From positions 1-24,284 of the forward strand of contig JALGZR010000110.1 in the NCBI GenBank assembly GCA_025774805.1: 24,284 bases of DNA, read 5' to 3'. Below are positions 8,382 to 15,628 of the stretch, one piece after another. The notes under the pieces are model-generated. The model was not told the DNA's origin and did not search any database. It saw nothing but the letters and a program-made list of their open reading frames with translations. Positions within the stretch are counted from its first letter, which is position 1; the number at the start of each line of letters is the position of its first letter. A program made the translations under genes and the position numbers. This DNA comes from a bacterium. GTDB taxonomy: Bacteria > ARS69.

Positions 8382-10802
8382 ATGATGCGTTCGCTGTTCG
8401 CAGCCATTTCCGGTCTGCGAAATCACCAGATGAGCTTGAGCGTGATCGGGAACAACATCGCGAACATCAACACGATCGGCTTCAAGACGGGCCGAGCGCT
8501 CTTTTCGGAGATGCTCTCGGAAACGATGCAGGGAGCGTCCCGGCCGACCACCGAACATGCCGGAACGAATCCCATCCAGGTCGGTCTGGGGATGACGGTT
8601 GCCTCGGTGGCCAACCAGTTCGGCCAGGGCCAGCTCCAGCTCACCGGTCACATGCTCGACATGGCGATCCAGGGCGACGGATTCTTCGTGATGCGTGAGG
8701 GCGGGCGGGAGTTCTTCGGGCGGGCCGGCGCCTTCGGGTTCGACGGAGCCGGGCGCCTCACCGCCGGCCAGGGACTCCTCGTGCAGGGCTGGGCCGCGAA
8801 CGACCAAGGGGAGATCGCCTCCGGAAGCGCGCTGGACGACGTCGTGCTTCCTTTCGGCCAGAAGTCCCCGGCGCGGGCCACGACGACCGTTCATCTCCAG
8901 TCGAACCTCGACGCCGCCGCCGAGGCGATGAACACGGTGACGCGGACGAACGCTCTCCTCGCGACGGCTCAGGCCACCGACCAGCTTCAGACGCTGTACA
9001 GTTCGAACGGTCAGCGGCTCGGGTTCCAGGAGGGAGACGTCATCCGGGTGCGGTACTCGGGTACCGCCGCCACCCTGGTCTCGAATCTGGCCACCGAGTC
9101 CGGGGCCCCGATCGATCTCCAGAACGGGGATACCATCCTCGTGAGCGACGGCGGGAACTCGACGAGCATCACGTACGATTCGAGTTGGACCTTGGCCGAC
9201 TTCGCGGCGGCCGTCGAGGGGGCGCTCGCGAGCCCGGGCATGACCGAGACCGACATCCAGGTGAGCGTGAACGACGACGGAAGTCTCCTCTTCACGAACC
9301 CAATGGGGGGGAACAACGCGGATGTCACGGTGACGCTCTCCTCGGCCGGCCGGACCGTCTTCAACTCCCTCGTGCCGTCCGTCCCCGTGATCAACGGCAC
9401 GTCCACCGCCCGATCCCAGCAGACCGTCGTCGAGTCGACGCTGACGAACGGGCTGCAGTTCTCGAACCTGAACGAGCTGGCAGCGGCTCTGGAGAGTGTC
9501 TTCAGCCTCGGGTCGGGAGGTGCGAGCGTCGTCTTCCAGGGCGGCCAGTTCGTCTACTCCAACGTGGACACGGGTGACCCTACGGGCGACCAAGATCTGA
9601 AGAACGTCTCGATCACCCGCCCGGGTGCCACGACCGCCTTTGCCGACGCGATGGGCCTCTACGGGCAGGATCTGGATCTCGGCGGGACCGCTCGGTCCGA
9701 CACCCTGCTCGACACCGCCGAGCGGACGGACGACCTGACCGCCCTCTACGATTCCCAGGGGACCTCCCTGGGCCTCACCCTCGGCGACGTGTTCACGTTC
9801 GACGCCCGGGTCGGTGACTCGCCGGTCTCCCAAAGCACCTTTTCCGTGGTGAACACGGGGGACGGATCGAGCAGCGATCGGGCCGTGCAGACGCTGGGCG
9901 GTCTCCTGGACGAGCTCGAGGACGCACTCCAGCTCACGACCGCCGGTGCCGTCTCCCTCGACGAAGGGGCCATCGTCATCGAGGGACGCGCGGGTCTCGC
10001 GGCGGCCCTCTCGGACCTCATGTTCAACGAGAGCAATAACCCTGATCTTACTTCGGCGCTTGCATTTACGGAGACGCAGGCGGCCACCGATGTGACCCAC
10101 GAGGCGTCCATCCGCGTCTTCGATTCGCTGGGGCACGAGCATCTCCTGACGATGCTGTTCACCAAGGACACCGACAGCGACAACCGGTGGACCTGGGTCG
10201 CGGATGTCGAAGATGCCGACATCACGTCCGGCGGGAGCGGGGCCGTGACGTTCAGCGGGGACGGCACGCTGGAGTCCTTCACGACCGATGAGGGGGGCCC
10301 ACTGCGCATCGATCCCACCACCGGCGCCGAGGGCCCCATGGTCATCGATTTCGACGCCGGGACGCGGGGCGGGGTCGACGGCATGACGGGCTATGCCCGG
10401 GAGTCGACCACCGCGATCGTGGACCAGGACGGATACGGCATGGGAACGCTCGAATCCATCAGCGTGGCTGCCGATGGAGTGATTACCGGGGTGTTCACGA
10501 ACGGGACCTCCCGGGCGCTGGCGCAGATCGCCCTGGCCAACTTCAAGAACCCTGCTGGGCTCCAGAAGGAGGGGCAGGACGGTTGGATTACCACCCCGAA
10601 CTCGGGGGAGGCCATCATCCGGCGCCCGGGCACGGACAGCGAAGTGGGCTCGATCAGCGCCGGGACCCTGGAGATGTCCAACGTCGACATCGCCCAGGAG
10701 TTCACGAACATGATCGTGGCCCAGCGCGGGTTCCAGGCGAACGCCCGAACCGTCACCACCTCAGACGAGATGCTCGTCGAGCTGGTCAACCTGAAGCGGT
10801 AG
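8382..10802 (+). CDS. flgE: Flagellar hook protein FlgE (enlarged)
   Basis: FlgE polymerises into the hook, the universal joint between rod and filament. The N-terminus (SLFAAISGLRNHQMSLSVIG, then NNIANINTIGFK) and C-terminus (VDIAQEFTNMIVAQRGFQAN, then ARTVTTSDEML) are classic D0/D1 helices. At 806 residues it is twice the E. coli length (402) and closer to Campylobacter or Helicobacter hook proteins. The extra mass is a central insertion (about 185-560) with an internal duplication: residues 189-221 and 439-471 share 16 of 33 positions, including LL-TA-TD-L-LY-S-G-LG-GDV. I see no cysteine in the protein. ATG at 8382 (or 8385) follows GGAGGAAGGA. Confidence 0.96.
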   Translation: MMRSLFAAISGLRNHQMSLSVIGNNIANINTIGFKTGRALFSEMLSETMQGASRPTTEHAGTNPIQVGLGMTVASVANQFGQGQLQLTGHMLDMAIQGDGFFVMREGGREFFGRAGAFGFDGAGRLTAGQGLLVQGWAANDQGEIASGSALDDVVLPFGQKSPARATTTVHLQSNLDAAAEAMNTVTRTNALLATAQATDQLQTLYSSNGQRLGFQEGDVIRVRYSGTAATLVSNLATESGAPIDLQNGDTILVSDGGNSTSITYDSSWTLADFAAAVEGALASPGMTETDIQVSVNDDGSLLFTNPMGGNNADVTVTLSSAGRTVFNSLVPSVPVINGTSTARSQQTVVESTLTNGLQFSNLNELAAALESVFSLGSGGASVVFQGGQFVYSNVDTGDPTGDQDLKNVSITRPGATTAFADAMGLYGQDLDLGGTARSDTLLDTAERTDDLTALYDSQGTSLGLTLGDVFTFDARVGDSPVSQSTFSVVNTGDGSSSDRAVQTLGGLLDELEDALQLTTAGAVSLDEGAIVIEGRAGLAAALSDLMFNESNNPDLTSALAFTETQAATDVTHEASIRVFDSLGHEHLLTMLFTKDTDSDNRWTWVADVEDADITSGGSGAVTFSGDGTLESFTTDEGGPLRIDPTTGAEGPMVIDFDAGTRGGVDGMTGYARESTTAIVDQDGYGMGTLESISVAADGVITGVFTNGTSRALAQIALANFKNPAGLQKEGQDGWITTPNSGEAIIRRPGTDSEVGSISAGTLEMSNVDIAQEFTNMIVAQRGFQANARTVTTSDEMLVELVNLKR

Positions 10803-10813
10803 TCGTCGGCGGG

Positions 10814-10840
10814 GGCGGTAGGCCGGTCCCGCCTGCCGCC
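10814..10840 (+). other. Hairpin between flgE and motA
   Basis: GGCGGTAGGC (10814-10823) and GCCTGCCGCC (10831-10840) form a 10-bp stem with one T-G wobble and a 7-base loop, starting 11 bases after the flgE stop. No T-run follows, so it is unlikely to be an intrinsic terminator. It could protect the 3' end of a processed flgE mRNA or lower read-through into motA; that is inference. Confidence 0.5.
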
Positions 10841-10853
10841 ACCGGAGAGTAGC

Positions 10854-11282
10854 GTGGATCTCGGGACCATCATCGGCATCTTCATCGGGATGGGTCTCGT
10901 CTTCTCCGCCATCATCATGGGCGGAGGGATCCAGCTCTTCTTCGACGTCAACTCGCTGCTCATCGTGTTCGGCGGGGTGACGGCGGCCACGCTCATGTCG
11001 TTTCCGCTCGGCTCGGTGACGCAGGTGCCCGGGGTCGTCCTCAAGGCCTTCATGCACAAGGCCGCGCCGCCCCACGTGATCCTGGAGCTCATCACGAAGT
11101 ACGCCGAGATGGCGCGCCGCGACGGAATGCTCGCGCTCGAGGACGAGGCCGAAAAGGCGCCCGACGAGTTCCTCCGCAAGGGTATTCGCCTCGCGGTCGA
11201 CGGCACCGACGCGGAACTCATCGGGATGATCCTCCGTCTTGAGCTCCGGTCCCTCGGATGCTCGGCACTCTCATCGGACTGA
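10854..11282 (+). CDS. motA: MotA N-terminal fragment (frame-disrupted motA)
   Basis: MotA is the stator subunit that with MotB conducts ions and pushes on FliG. This 142-residue ORF covers TM1 (about 5-25), TM2 (about 30-50) and the large cytoplasmic loop with 'EMARRDGMLALEDE', where the torque-relevant Arg and Glu lie. It proceeds normally to DGTDAELIGMILRLEL, then runs into eight unrelated residues (RSLGCSALSSD region) and stops at 11282. A family member would continue with about 20 more loop residues and then TM3. GTG start at 10854 with GGAG about 8 bases upstream. See the partner fragment at 11258; together they look like one gene with an internal out-of-frame deletion. Confidence 0.85.
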   Translation: MDLGTIIGIFIGMGLVFSAIIMGGGIQLFFDVNSLLIVFGGVTAATLMSFPLGSVTQVPGVVLKAFMHKAAPPHVILELITKYAEMARRDGMLALEDEAEKAPDEFLRKGIRLAVDGTDAELIGMILRLELRSLGCSALSSD

Positions 11283-11563
11283 TCCAGATGCTCCAGGTCC
11301 TCGACGACCCGAGCAAGATCGGCGGCGGAATGGCGGTTGCGCTCGTGACCTCGTTCTGGGGCGCGTTCATGGCGAACACGCTCTTCCTTCCTCTGGCCGG
11401 CAAGCTCAAGTACCGCTCCGCCGAGGAGAGGAACGTCCGGCGTCTGGTGATCGAGGGGGTCACGTCCATCCAGGGAGGGGACAGCCCCCGGATCGTGAGG
11501 GAGAAGCTCTACACGTTCATCAACCCCGGGGCGCGCGAGACCCTGGAGAAGGCGAAGAAGTAG
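11258..11563 (+). CDS. motA: MotA C-terminal fragment (frame-disrupted motA)
   Basis: This 101-residue ORF, in the -1 frame relative to the previous fragment, carries MotA TM3 (MLGTLIGLIQML), the 'DDPSKIGGGMAVAL' loop, TM4 (about 24-46, with the LPLAGKL proline) and the basic cytoplasmic tail. The frame is open upstream to 11243, where codons read APVPR before the ATG; family members read APAFGM here, so the TM3 proline codon (11246-11248) exists but lies outside any independently started product. There is no ribosome site before 11258, so separate translation is doubtful. Sequencing or assembly error, pseudogene, or programmed frameshift are the alternatives. Confidence 0.8.
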   Translation: MLGTLIGLIQMLQVLDDPSKIGGGMAVALVTSFWGAFMANTLFLPLAGKLKYRSAEERNVRRLVIEGVTSIQGGDSPRIVREKLYTFINPGARETLEKAKK

Positions 11564-11579
11564 AGCGGGAGACGGACCG

Positions 11580-12278
11580 GTGATGACCGATATCGAAGAC
11601 GACGCACCGGAAGAGGAAGAGAAGAGGGGAGGGTGGCTCACCACATGGGCCGACATGATGTCGGTTCTCCTCACATTCTTCATCGTGCTCCAGGCCTTCT
11701 CCACGATCTCGGAGAAGAAGTTCTACGAGGCGGTCTCCTCGATCCAGCGCGCGTTCCGGGTCCCGCTGCCGATCCGCGCCCCGGGAAACTTCCGTTTCGA
11801 TACCGAGTCACCCTCGGCGACGGAGCTCGACGAGGTGCTCGAGGAGGAGGGAGCGGACGCGGTCTCGGTGGAGGATCACGGGGATCGCATCGTGCTCACC
11901 GTGAACACCGGGGTCCTCTTCGAGGTCGGACGCGCGGACCTGACCCCGGCCGGGCAGGTCGTGATGAGGAGCGTGGCCCGGGTGCTGCAGAGGACCGAGG
12001 GGAACATCCGGATCGAAGGGCACACGTGCGATCTCCCGCTCGGTCCGGGGGCGGACTATCCCGACAACTGGTGGCTGTCGACGGCCCGAGCCGTCGTCGC
12101 TCTCGAGGCCCTTCAGGGCAACGGTGTGGCCTCCCAGCGTCTGTCCGCCGCGGGCTACGGAGAGTTCGATCCCGTCGCCCCGAACGACGGGGAGGCGAAC
12201 CGAGCCCGGAACCGGAGGGTCGAATTCGTCGTCGAGAGGGGGAGGTCCCTTGCCGATGTTCTAGCTGGGAGCGAGTGA
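11580..12278 (+). CDS. motB: Flagellar stator protein MotB
   Basis: MotB pairs with MotA and anchors the stator to peptidoglycan. The 232-residue product has a short charged N-terminus and a single transmembrane helix starting WLTTWADMMSVLLTFFIVL. Its Asp25 aligns with the ion-carrying aspartate (E. coli Asp32). A C-terminal OmpA-like domain (about 95-225) follows, with NWWLSTARA and NRARNRRVEF, the peptidoglycan-binding signature. MotB is intact although motA just upstream is not. GTG at 11580 is 8 bases from GGGAG at 11567-11571; the ATG at 11583 would remove one residue. It is the gene directly after motA, 16 bases away. Confidence 0.97.
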   Translation: MMTDIEDDAPEEEEKRGGWLTTWADMMSVLLTFFIVLQAFSTISEKKFYEAVSSIQRAFRVPLPIRAPGNFRFDTESPSATELDEVLEEEGADAVSVEDHGDRIVLTVNTGVLFEVGRADLTPAGQVVMRSVARVLQRTEGNIRIEGHTCDLPLGPGADYPDNWWLSTARAVVALEALQGNGVASQRLSAAGYGEFDPVAPNDGEANRARNRRVEFVVERGRSLADVLAGSE

Positions 12279-12333
12279 GTGCGCGTCCCGTTCGGACGAC
12301 ATTGCCCGGTATCGGCAAGAATTCGAGGCTTTC

Positions 12334-12795
12334 GTGAAACGGATCGTCACCACCGGTTTGGCCCTCTTGCTCCAGGCGGGCCTCGCCTACGCCGCCGTGA
12401 CCTTCGTCGTGGGACCCTGGTCGCGCGGCGAGCCGCTCCCGTGGCAGTCGCCGGCGGGAGAGGGGGAACAGGCGGCCGAGGACACGAAGGAGCTCGGCGC
12501 CCTCTTCCCGCTCGAGGAGATTCTCGTGAACGTCGCGGACACGAAGGGGCGTCGATACCTCAAGACCTCGATGACGCTCGAGATCGAGGGGAAGGGCCTC
12601 GAGAAGATCGCCCCGCAGCGCCTGCCGATACTCCGCGGACGCGTCATCGACATCCTCTCCTCGAAGCGCATGGAACAGCTCATCCAACCCGGAGTGCGCG
12701 ACACGCTCCGCCTGGAGCTCCTCCAGGCCCTCAACTCCGAGGTCTCGGGCGGGGAGTTCCGGGATCTCTTCTTCACCGAATTCCTGGTCCAGTAG
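12334..12795 (+). CDS. fliL: Flagellar basal-body-associated protein FliL
   Basis: FliL surrounds and supports the stator units at the basal body. The 153-residue product has one N-terminal transmembrane helix (about 4-26) and a periplasmic stomatin-like domain with FPLEEILVNVADTKGRRYLK (about 58-77), the most conserved FliL segment, and the closing FFTEFLVQ. Length is normal. The GTG at 12334 has only a weak CGAGG upstream; 55 bases separate it from motB and hold no clear signal. The next gene is fliN, where most clusters would have fliM. Confidence 0.94.
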   Translation: MKRIVTTGLALLLQAGLAYAAVTFVVGPWSRGEPLPWQSPAGEGEQAAEDTKELGALFPLEEILVNVADTKGRRYLKTSMTLEIEGKGLEKIAPQRLPILRGRVIDILSSKRMEQLIQPGVRDTLRLELLQALNSEVSGGEFRDLFFTEFLVQ

Positions 12796-12802
12796 GAGCG
12801 CG

Positions 12803-13195
12803 ATGATCGACGACCCGACCCGCGAGACGTCGGCGGTCGCATCGGATCCCGGGGTTCTTCCGGTGTTCTCCCGGGAGTCCCTCCGCTCCGATTCCCCTCT
12901 GTTCCGGCTGGAGGACCTGGCCGAGGTCCCCCTGCGCGTGGACGTCCCGCTGGGCGCTCTGGAGGTGACGATCGAAGACCTCCTCGGACTCCGGGTCGGG
13001 TCGACGCTTCGCCTCGACCGTCAGACGGGGGAACATCTCGAGATCCACGTGAACGGCACGCCTGTTGCAAGGGGAGAGGTGAGGGTTCACGGAGAACGGT
13101 TCGCGGTCCGGGTCACCCAGATCCTGAAGGGCCCGGCGTTCGATCCGGCGGAAGGAGAGATGCCCCATGAGTCCCCGAGCCGGGAGACGGACTAA
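12803..13195 (+). CDS. fliN: Flagellar motor switch protein FliN
   Basis: FliN forms the bottom of the C ring and docks FliH. The 130-residue product has a variable acidic N-terminus (1-38) and a SpoA domain (about 40-110) with VPLRVDVPLGALEVTIEDLL and 'LRLDRQTGEHLEIHVNGTPVARGEV', clearly of the FliN/SpoA family. The ATG at 12803 is 4 bases after GGAG, 7 bases after fliL. It overlaps fliO by 29 bases. The tail after residue 112 is acidic and probably disordered. A FliY-like phosphatase domain is absent. Unusually, fliM does not precede it; fliM begins about 10.4 kb downstream. Confidence 0.92.
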   Translation: MIDDPTRETSAVASDPGVLPVFSRESLRSDSPLFRLEDLAEVPLRVDVPLGALEVTIEDLLGLRVGSTLRLDRQTGEHLEIHVNGTPVARGEVRVHGERFAVRVTQILKGPAFDPAEGEMPHESPSRETD

Positions 13196-13595
13196 GTCTC
13201 TCGCGATCGCCGCGATCGCACTGGTAGCGCTGCCCTCCCTCGCCCTTGCGGCGGATCCGGGCTCTCCTCCCTCCCTCTCCGACGCCGTCGTTCGAACCGT
13301 CGCCTCTCTCGGGGCCGTGCTGGCCCTGATCGTGCTGTTGGCCTTCCTCTTCAAGCGTTTCCGCGAGCAGGCCACGCAGTCGGGCGGGGGGGGGCGTCTC
13401 GTCGAGATCGCGCGCCTGGACCTCGGGAGCCGGCGCGAGATCCGCCTCGTCCGCGTCGCGGACCGCCAGCTCGTCGTCGGAATCACGGCGGAGCGCATGC
13501 AGCTCCTGGCTGAGCTCCCCGCGGAGGGCGCCGAGGCGGACGAGGACGCGGACGCCGGGCTCCGCATTCTCCGGAAACTGGCCACTTCTTCATGA
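13167..13595 (+). CDS. fliO: Flagellar biosynthesis protein FliO
   Basis: FliO is a membrane scaffold that helps the FliP ring assemble at the export gate. The 142-residue product has a putative cleavable signal (about 11-29, ending ALA), a second transmembrane helix (about 45-64) and a cytoplasmic domain with 'LVEIARLDLGSRREIRLVRV' and 'RQLVVGIT', the usual FliO features. The ATG at 13167 overlaps fliN in another frame by 29 bases. Sequence conservation in FliO is low, so position before fliP adds weight. A 196-base gap follows, the largest in the window. Confidence 0.9.
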   Translation: MSPRAGRRTKSLAIAAIALVALPSLALAADPGSPPSLSDAVVRTVASLGAVLALIVLLAFLFKRFREQATQSGGGGRLVEIARLDLGSRREIRLVRVADRQLVVGITAERMQLLAELPAEGAEADEDADAGLRILRKLATSS

Positions 13596-13622
13596 CCAAG
13601 ATCTAGTCAGTGCCCAGATTCT

Positions 13623-13657
13623 GAGCACGGGACCTCGACCGGGGACGTGCTCCCGTG
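13623..13657 (+). promoter_or_regulatory. Inverted repeats upstream of the sigma-54 promoter, possible activator site
   Basis: GAGCACG (13623-13629) is a perfect inverted repeat of CGTGCTC (13646-13652), and overlapping it CACGGGA (13626-13632) mirrors TCCCGTG (13651-13657). The two pairings exclude each other as RNA hairpins. They lie roughly 95-125 bases upstream of the start site expected from the sigma-54 element, the usual distance for a bacterial enhancer-binding protein such as the FleQ/FlrC/FlbD types. Activator identity is unknown and no such gene is in the window. Confidence 0.4.
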
Positions 13658-13723
13658 ACGTCCGAAGGGTGCATCTCCTTTCGTTATTGTCAGTTGCGAT
13701 TCCTCCCCGACACCCGACGCCGA

Positions 13724-13738
13724 TGGCACCCCCTTTGC
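13724..13738 (+). promoter_or_regulatory. Sigma-54 promoter (-24/-12) upstream of fliP
   Basis: TGGCAC (13724-13729), five bases, then TTGC (13735-13738) match the sigma-54 core TGGCAC-N5-TTGC, with the invariant GG and GC exactly 10 bases apart. The expected start is near 13750, 40 bases before the chosen fliP TTG. It lies in the only sizeable non-coding gap, so transcription of fliP through at least flhF and fliA may be sigma-54 dependent. Confidence 0.8.
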
Positions 13739-13791
13739 GTATCCGGGGAACGCCCGGGAAATCTTCGGTGGCAGCGGGAGGAAGAGACGAG

Positions 13792-14559
13792 TTGCGAGCG
13801 ATATCGACCGGCCTCGGCATGGCGACGGCGATCTTGGCAATCGCTCTCTTCGCAACACCGTCCGTCGCCCAGACTCCGGTTCCGCTGCCCACCGTCTCCT
13901 TCGGGGTCGAGGACACGACCGAGCCCTCGCGGGTCGCCATGACGCTCCAGATCCTGGCGTTGATGACGATCCTCTCTCTCGCGCCGGCCATCCTGGTGCT
14001 CACCACCTCTTTCACGCGGATCGCCGTCGTGCTCTCGTTCCTGCGGACCGCCCTGGGGACGCAGCAGCTTCCCCCGAACCAGATTCTGATCGGACTCGCG
14101 CTCTTCCTGACGTTCTTCGTGATGGCGCCCACGTGGAAGGAGATCCACGGTACGGCGCTCTCTCCGTACCTCGCCGGGGAGATGGAGCCGACCGAGGCGT
14201 TCGCCCGGGCGACCGGGAGCATGAAGGAGTTCATGCTGCGCAACACGCGCAGCGAGGACCTCGGGCTCTTCGTCGAGCTCCGTCAGGGAGACGTTCCGGA
14301 CGGACCGGAGGATCTCGGACTGGAGGTCATCGTTCCCTCCTTCGTGGTGTCCGAGCTGAGGACGGCGTTCCAGATGGGATTCGTGATCTACGTCCCGTTC
14401 CTCGTCATCGACATGGTCGTCGCGTCGGTGCTCATGTCGATGGGCATGCTGATGCTGCCCCCGATTCTGATCTCGCTGCCATTCAAGATCCTCCTGTTCG
14501 TTCTCGTCGACGGATGGCACCTCGTCATCCGGTCGCTGGCCGGCAGCTTCGCGACGTAG
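13792..14559 (+). CDS. fliP: Flagellar export gate protein FliP
   Basis: FliP forms the core pore of the flagellar type III export gate with FliQ and FliR. With the TTG start at 13792 the product is 255 residues (E. coli 245) and begins with a likely signal peptide cleaved after PSVA (residue 26). FliP signatures are abundant: 'TTSFTRIAVVLSFLR', 'ELRTAFQMGFVIYVPFLVID' and the ending 'LVDGWHLVIRSL'. GGGAGGA at 13776-13782 supports this start. The frame is open to an ATG at 13669, but that lies upstream of the predicted sigma-54 transcript start and codes for a poor N-terminus; ATG 13819 would lose the charged signal start. Confidence 0.95.
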   Translation: MRAISTGLGMATAILAIALFATPSVAQTPVPLPTVSFGVEDTTEPSRVAMTLQILALMTILSLAPAILVLTTSFTRIAVVLSFLRTALGTQQLPPNQILIGLALFLTFFVMAPTWKEIHGTALSPYLAGEMEPTEAFARATGSMKEFMLRNTRSEDLGLFVELRQGDVPDGPEDLGLEVIVPSFVVSELRTAFQMGFVIYVPFLVIDMVVASVLMSMGMLMLPPILISLPFKILLFVLVDGWHLVIRSLAGSFAT

Positions 14560-14574
14560 GGAGGAGAGCGCCCC

Positions 14575-14841
14575 ATGAGTCCCGAGACCGCCCTCGACAT
14601 CTTCCGGAGCGCCCTCCTGACCGCGCTGCTCATCGCCTCGCCGATGCTCGGGGTGGGGCTCGTCGTCGGCCTCCTCATCAGCATCGTTCAGGCCGTGACG
14701 CAGATCCACGAGATGACCCTCACGTTCATCCCGAAGATGGTGGGGGTCATCCTGGCCGTGATCGTCGCCCTTCCCTGGATGATCCGCACGATGCTCACCT
14801 ACGCCTCGTCCCTCTTCGGCAACCTCGAGTCCTTCGTGTGA
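14575..14841 (+). CDS. fliQ: Flagellar export gate protein FliQ
   Basis: FliQ is the small two-helix export-gate subunit that wraps around the FliP-FliR core. The 88-residue product matches the family length. It has two hydrophobic segments (about 15-40 and 52-75), with 'ASPMLGVGLVVGLLISIVQA' and 'TQIHEMTLTFIPK', which are strongly conserved in FliQ. The ATG at 14575 follows GGAGAG, 15 bases after the fliP stop. It belongs to the fliPQR-flhBA run. Confidence 0.97.
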   Translation: MSPETALDIFRSALLTALLIASPMLGVGLVVGLLISIVQAVTQIHEMTLTFIPKMVGVILAVIVALPWMIRTMLTYASSLFGNLESFV

Positions 14842-14848
14842 GGCGCCC

Positions 14849-15619
14849 GTGACGTTCATCCCGGACCCGGAGCGCGTGCTCCTTTTCACGATGCTCCTGG
14901 CGCGAGCCACGGGGCTCGTCGCGGCCGCGCCGTTCTTCGGCGAGCGCATGATTCCCGTGCGCATCAAGGCACTCGTGTCCGGGGCGCTCGCCCTTCTCAT
15001 GCTCTCGGTGGCGCGGGAGGCCCCTCCGGTTCCCGAGAGCCTCGTCGGGCTCGTCCTCCTGGCCGGCGCGGAGCTCTCCGTGGGTCTCGTCATGGGATTC
15101 TCGGGCCGGCTCTTCGTGATGGCCTTCGAGATGGCCGGGCAGGTGGTCGCCGTGCAGATGGGGTTCGGGATGGCGGCCATGATCGACCCGCTGCAGCCGC
15201 ACCGGACGACGCTGATGGGGCGATGGATGTGGCTCGTCGGCATGACCGTCTTCCTCGGCCTCGGCGGACATCACCACCTGCTGCGCGCGGTGGCGGGCAG
15301 TCTCGAGCTGGTTCCGCCCGGACAGGGGCTGCTCACCGCCGCCGTCGTCGAGGCGGTCGTCGACTACAGCGCCCGGGGATTCGTGACCGCGCTGAGCATC
15401 GCGGCCCCGGCGATCGGTCTGCTGCTCCTGACGTCGATGGGTCTGGGCATTCTCGCGCGCACGGTCCCGCAGATGAACGTCTTCATCGTCGGTTTCCCGC
15501 TCAAGATCACGACGGGAATCGTCGGCGTCATGCTGTCCCTGCCCTACCTGCTCGAGGTGGCGCGGCGGGAGGTCGCCGAGCTCGCGCGTCACCTGTCCGG
15601 ACTGATCCTCGCGGCCTAG
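14849..15619 (+). CDS. fliR: Flagellar export gate protein FliR
   Basis: FliR is the single-copy subunit that completes the FliP5-FliR1 export pore. The 256-residue product is a polytopic membrane protein of normal length (E. coli 261). Conserved pieces include 'LLFTMLLARATGLVAAAPFFG' (start of TM1), 'GFGMAAMIDPLQ' and 'ARTVPQMNVFIVGFPLKI', all diagnostic of FliR. The GTG at 14849 is 7 bases after the fliQ stop, with TGAGG just upstream overlapping the fliQ stop. It ends 9 bases before flhB. Confidence 0.97.
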   Translation: MTFIPDPERVLLFTMLLARATGLVAAAPFFGERMIPVRIKALVSGALALLMLSVAREAPPVPESLVGLVLLAGAELSVGLVMGFSGRLFVMAFEMAGQVVAVQMGFGMAAMIDPLQPHRTTLMGRWMWLVGMTVFLGLGGHHHLLRAVAGSLELVPPGQGLLTAAVVEAVVDYSARGFVTALSIAAPAIGLLLLTSMGLGILARTVPQMNVFIVGFPLKITTGIVGVMLSLPYLLEVARREVAELARHLSGLILAA

Positions 15620-15628
15620 GAGAGCTTC

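Noticed and set aside
10030-10075. AT-richer patch in flgE resembling a promoter, with TTGCA
   Set aside because: No GG element at the required spacing, and the reading frame is continuous FlgE sequence.
8289-10142. 617-codon minus-strand open frame antisense to flgE
   Set aside because: FlgE termini and domains are unmistakable on the plus strand; the antisense product is compositional noise.
10814-10840. Intrinsic terminator after flgE
   Set aside because: The stem is good but the following bases (ACCGGAGAG) contain no T-run, so I kept it only as a hairpin.
13669-13791. Longer FliP start at the ATG at 13669
   Set aside because: It lies upstream of the transcript start predicted from the sigma-54 element, adds a 41-residue non-family N-terminus and would hide the signal peptide; the TTG at 13792 has a good ribosome site.
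13690-15243. 517-codon minus-strand open frame antisense to fliP, fliQ and fliR
   Set aside because: Spans three well-conserved plus-strand genes and a promoter gap; no motif.
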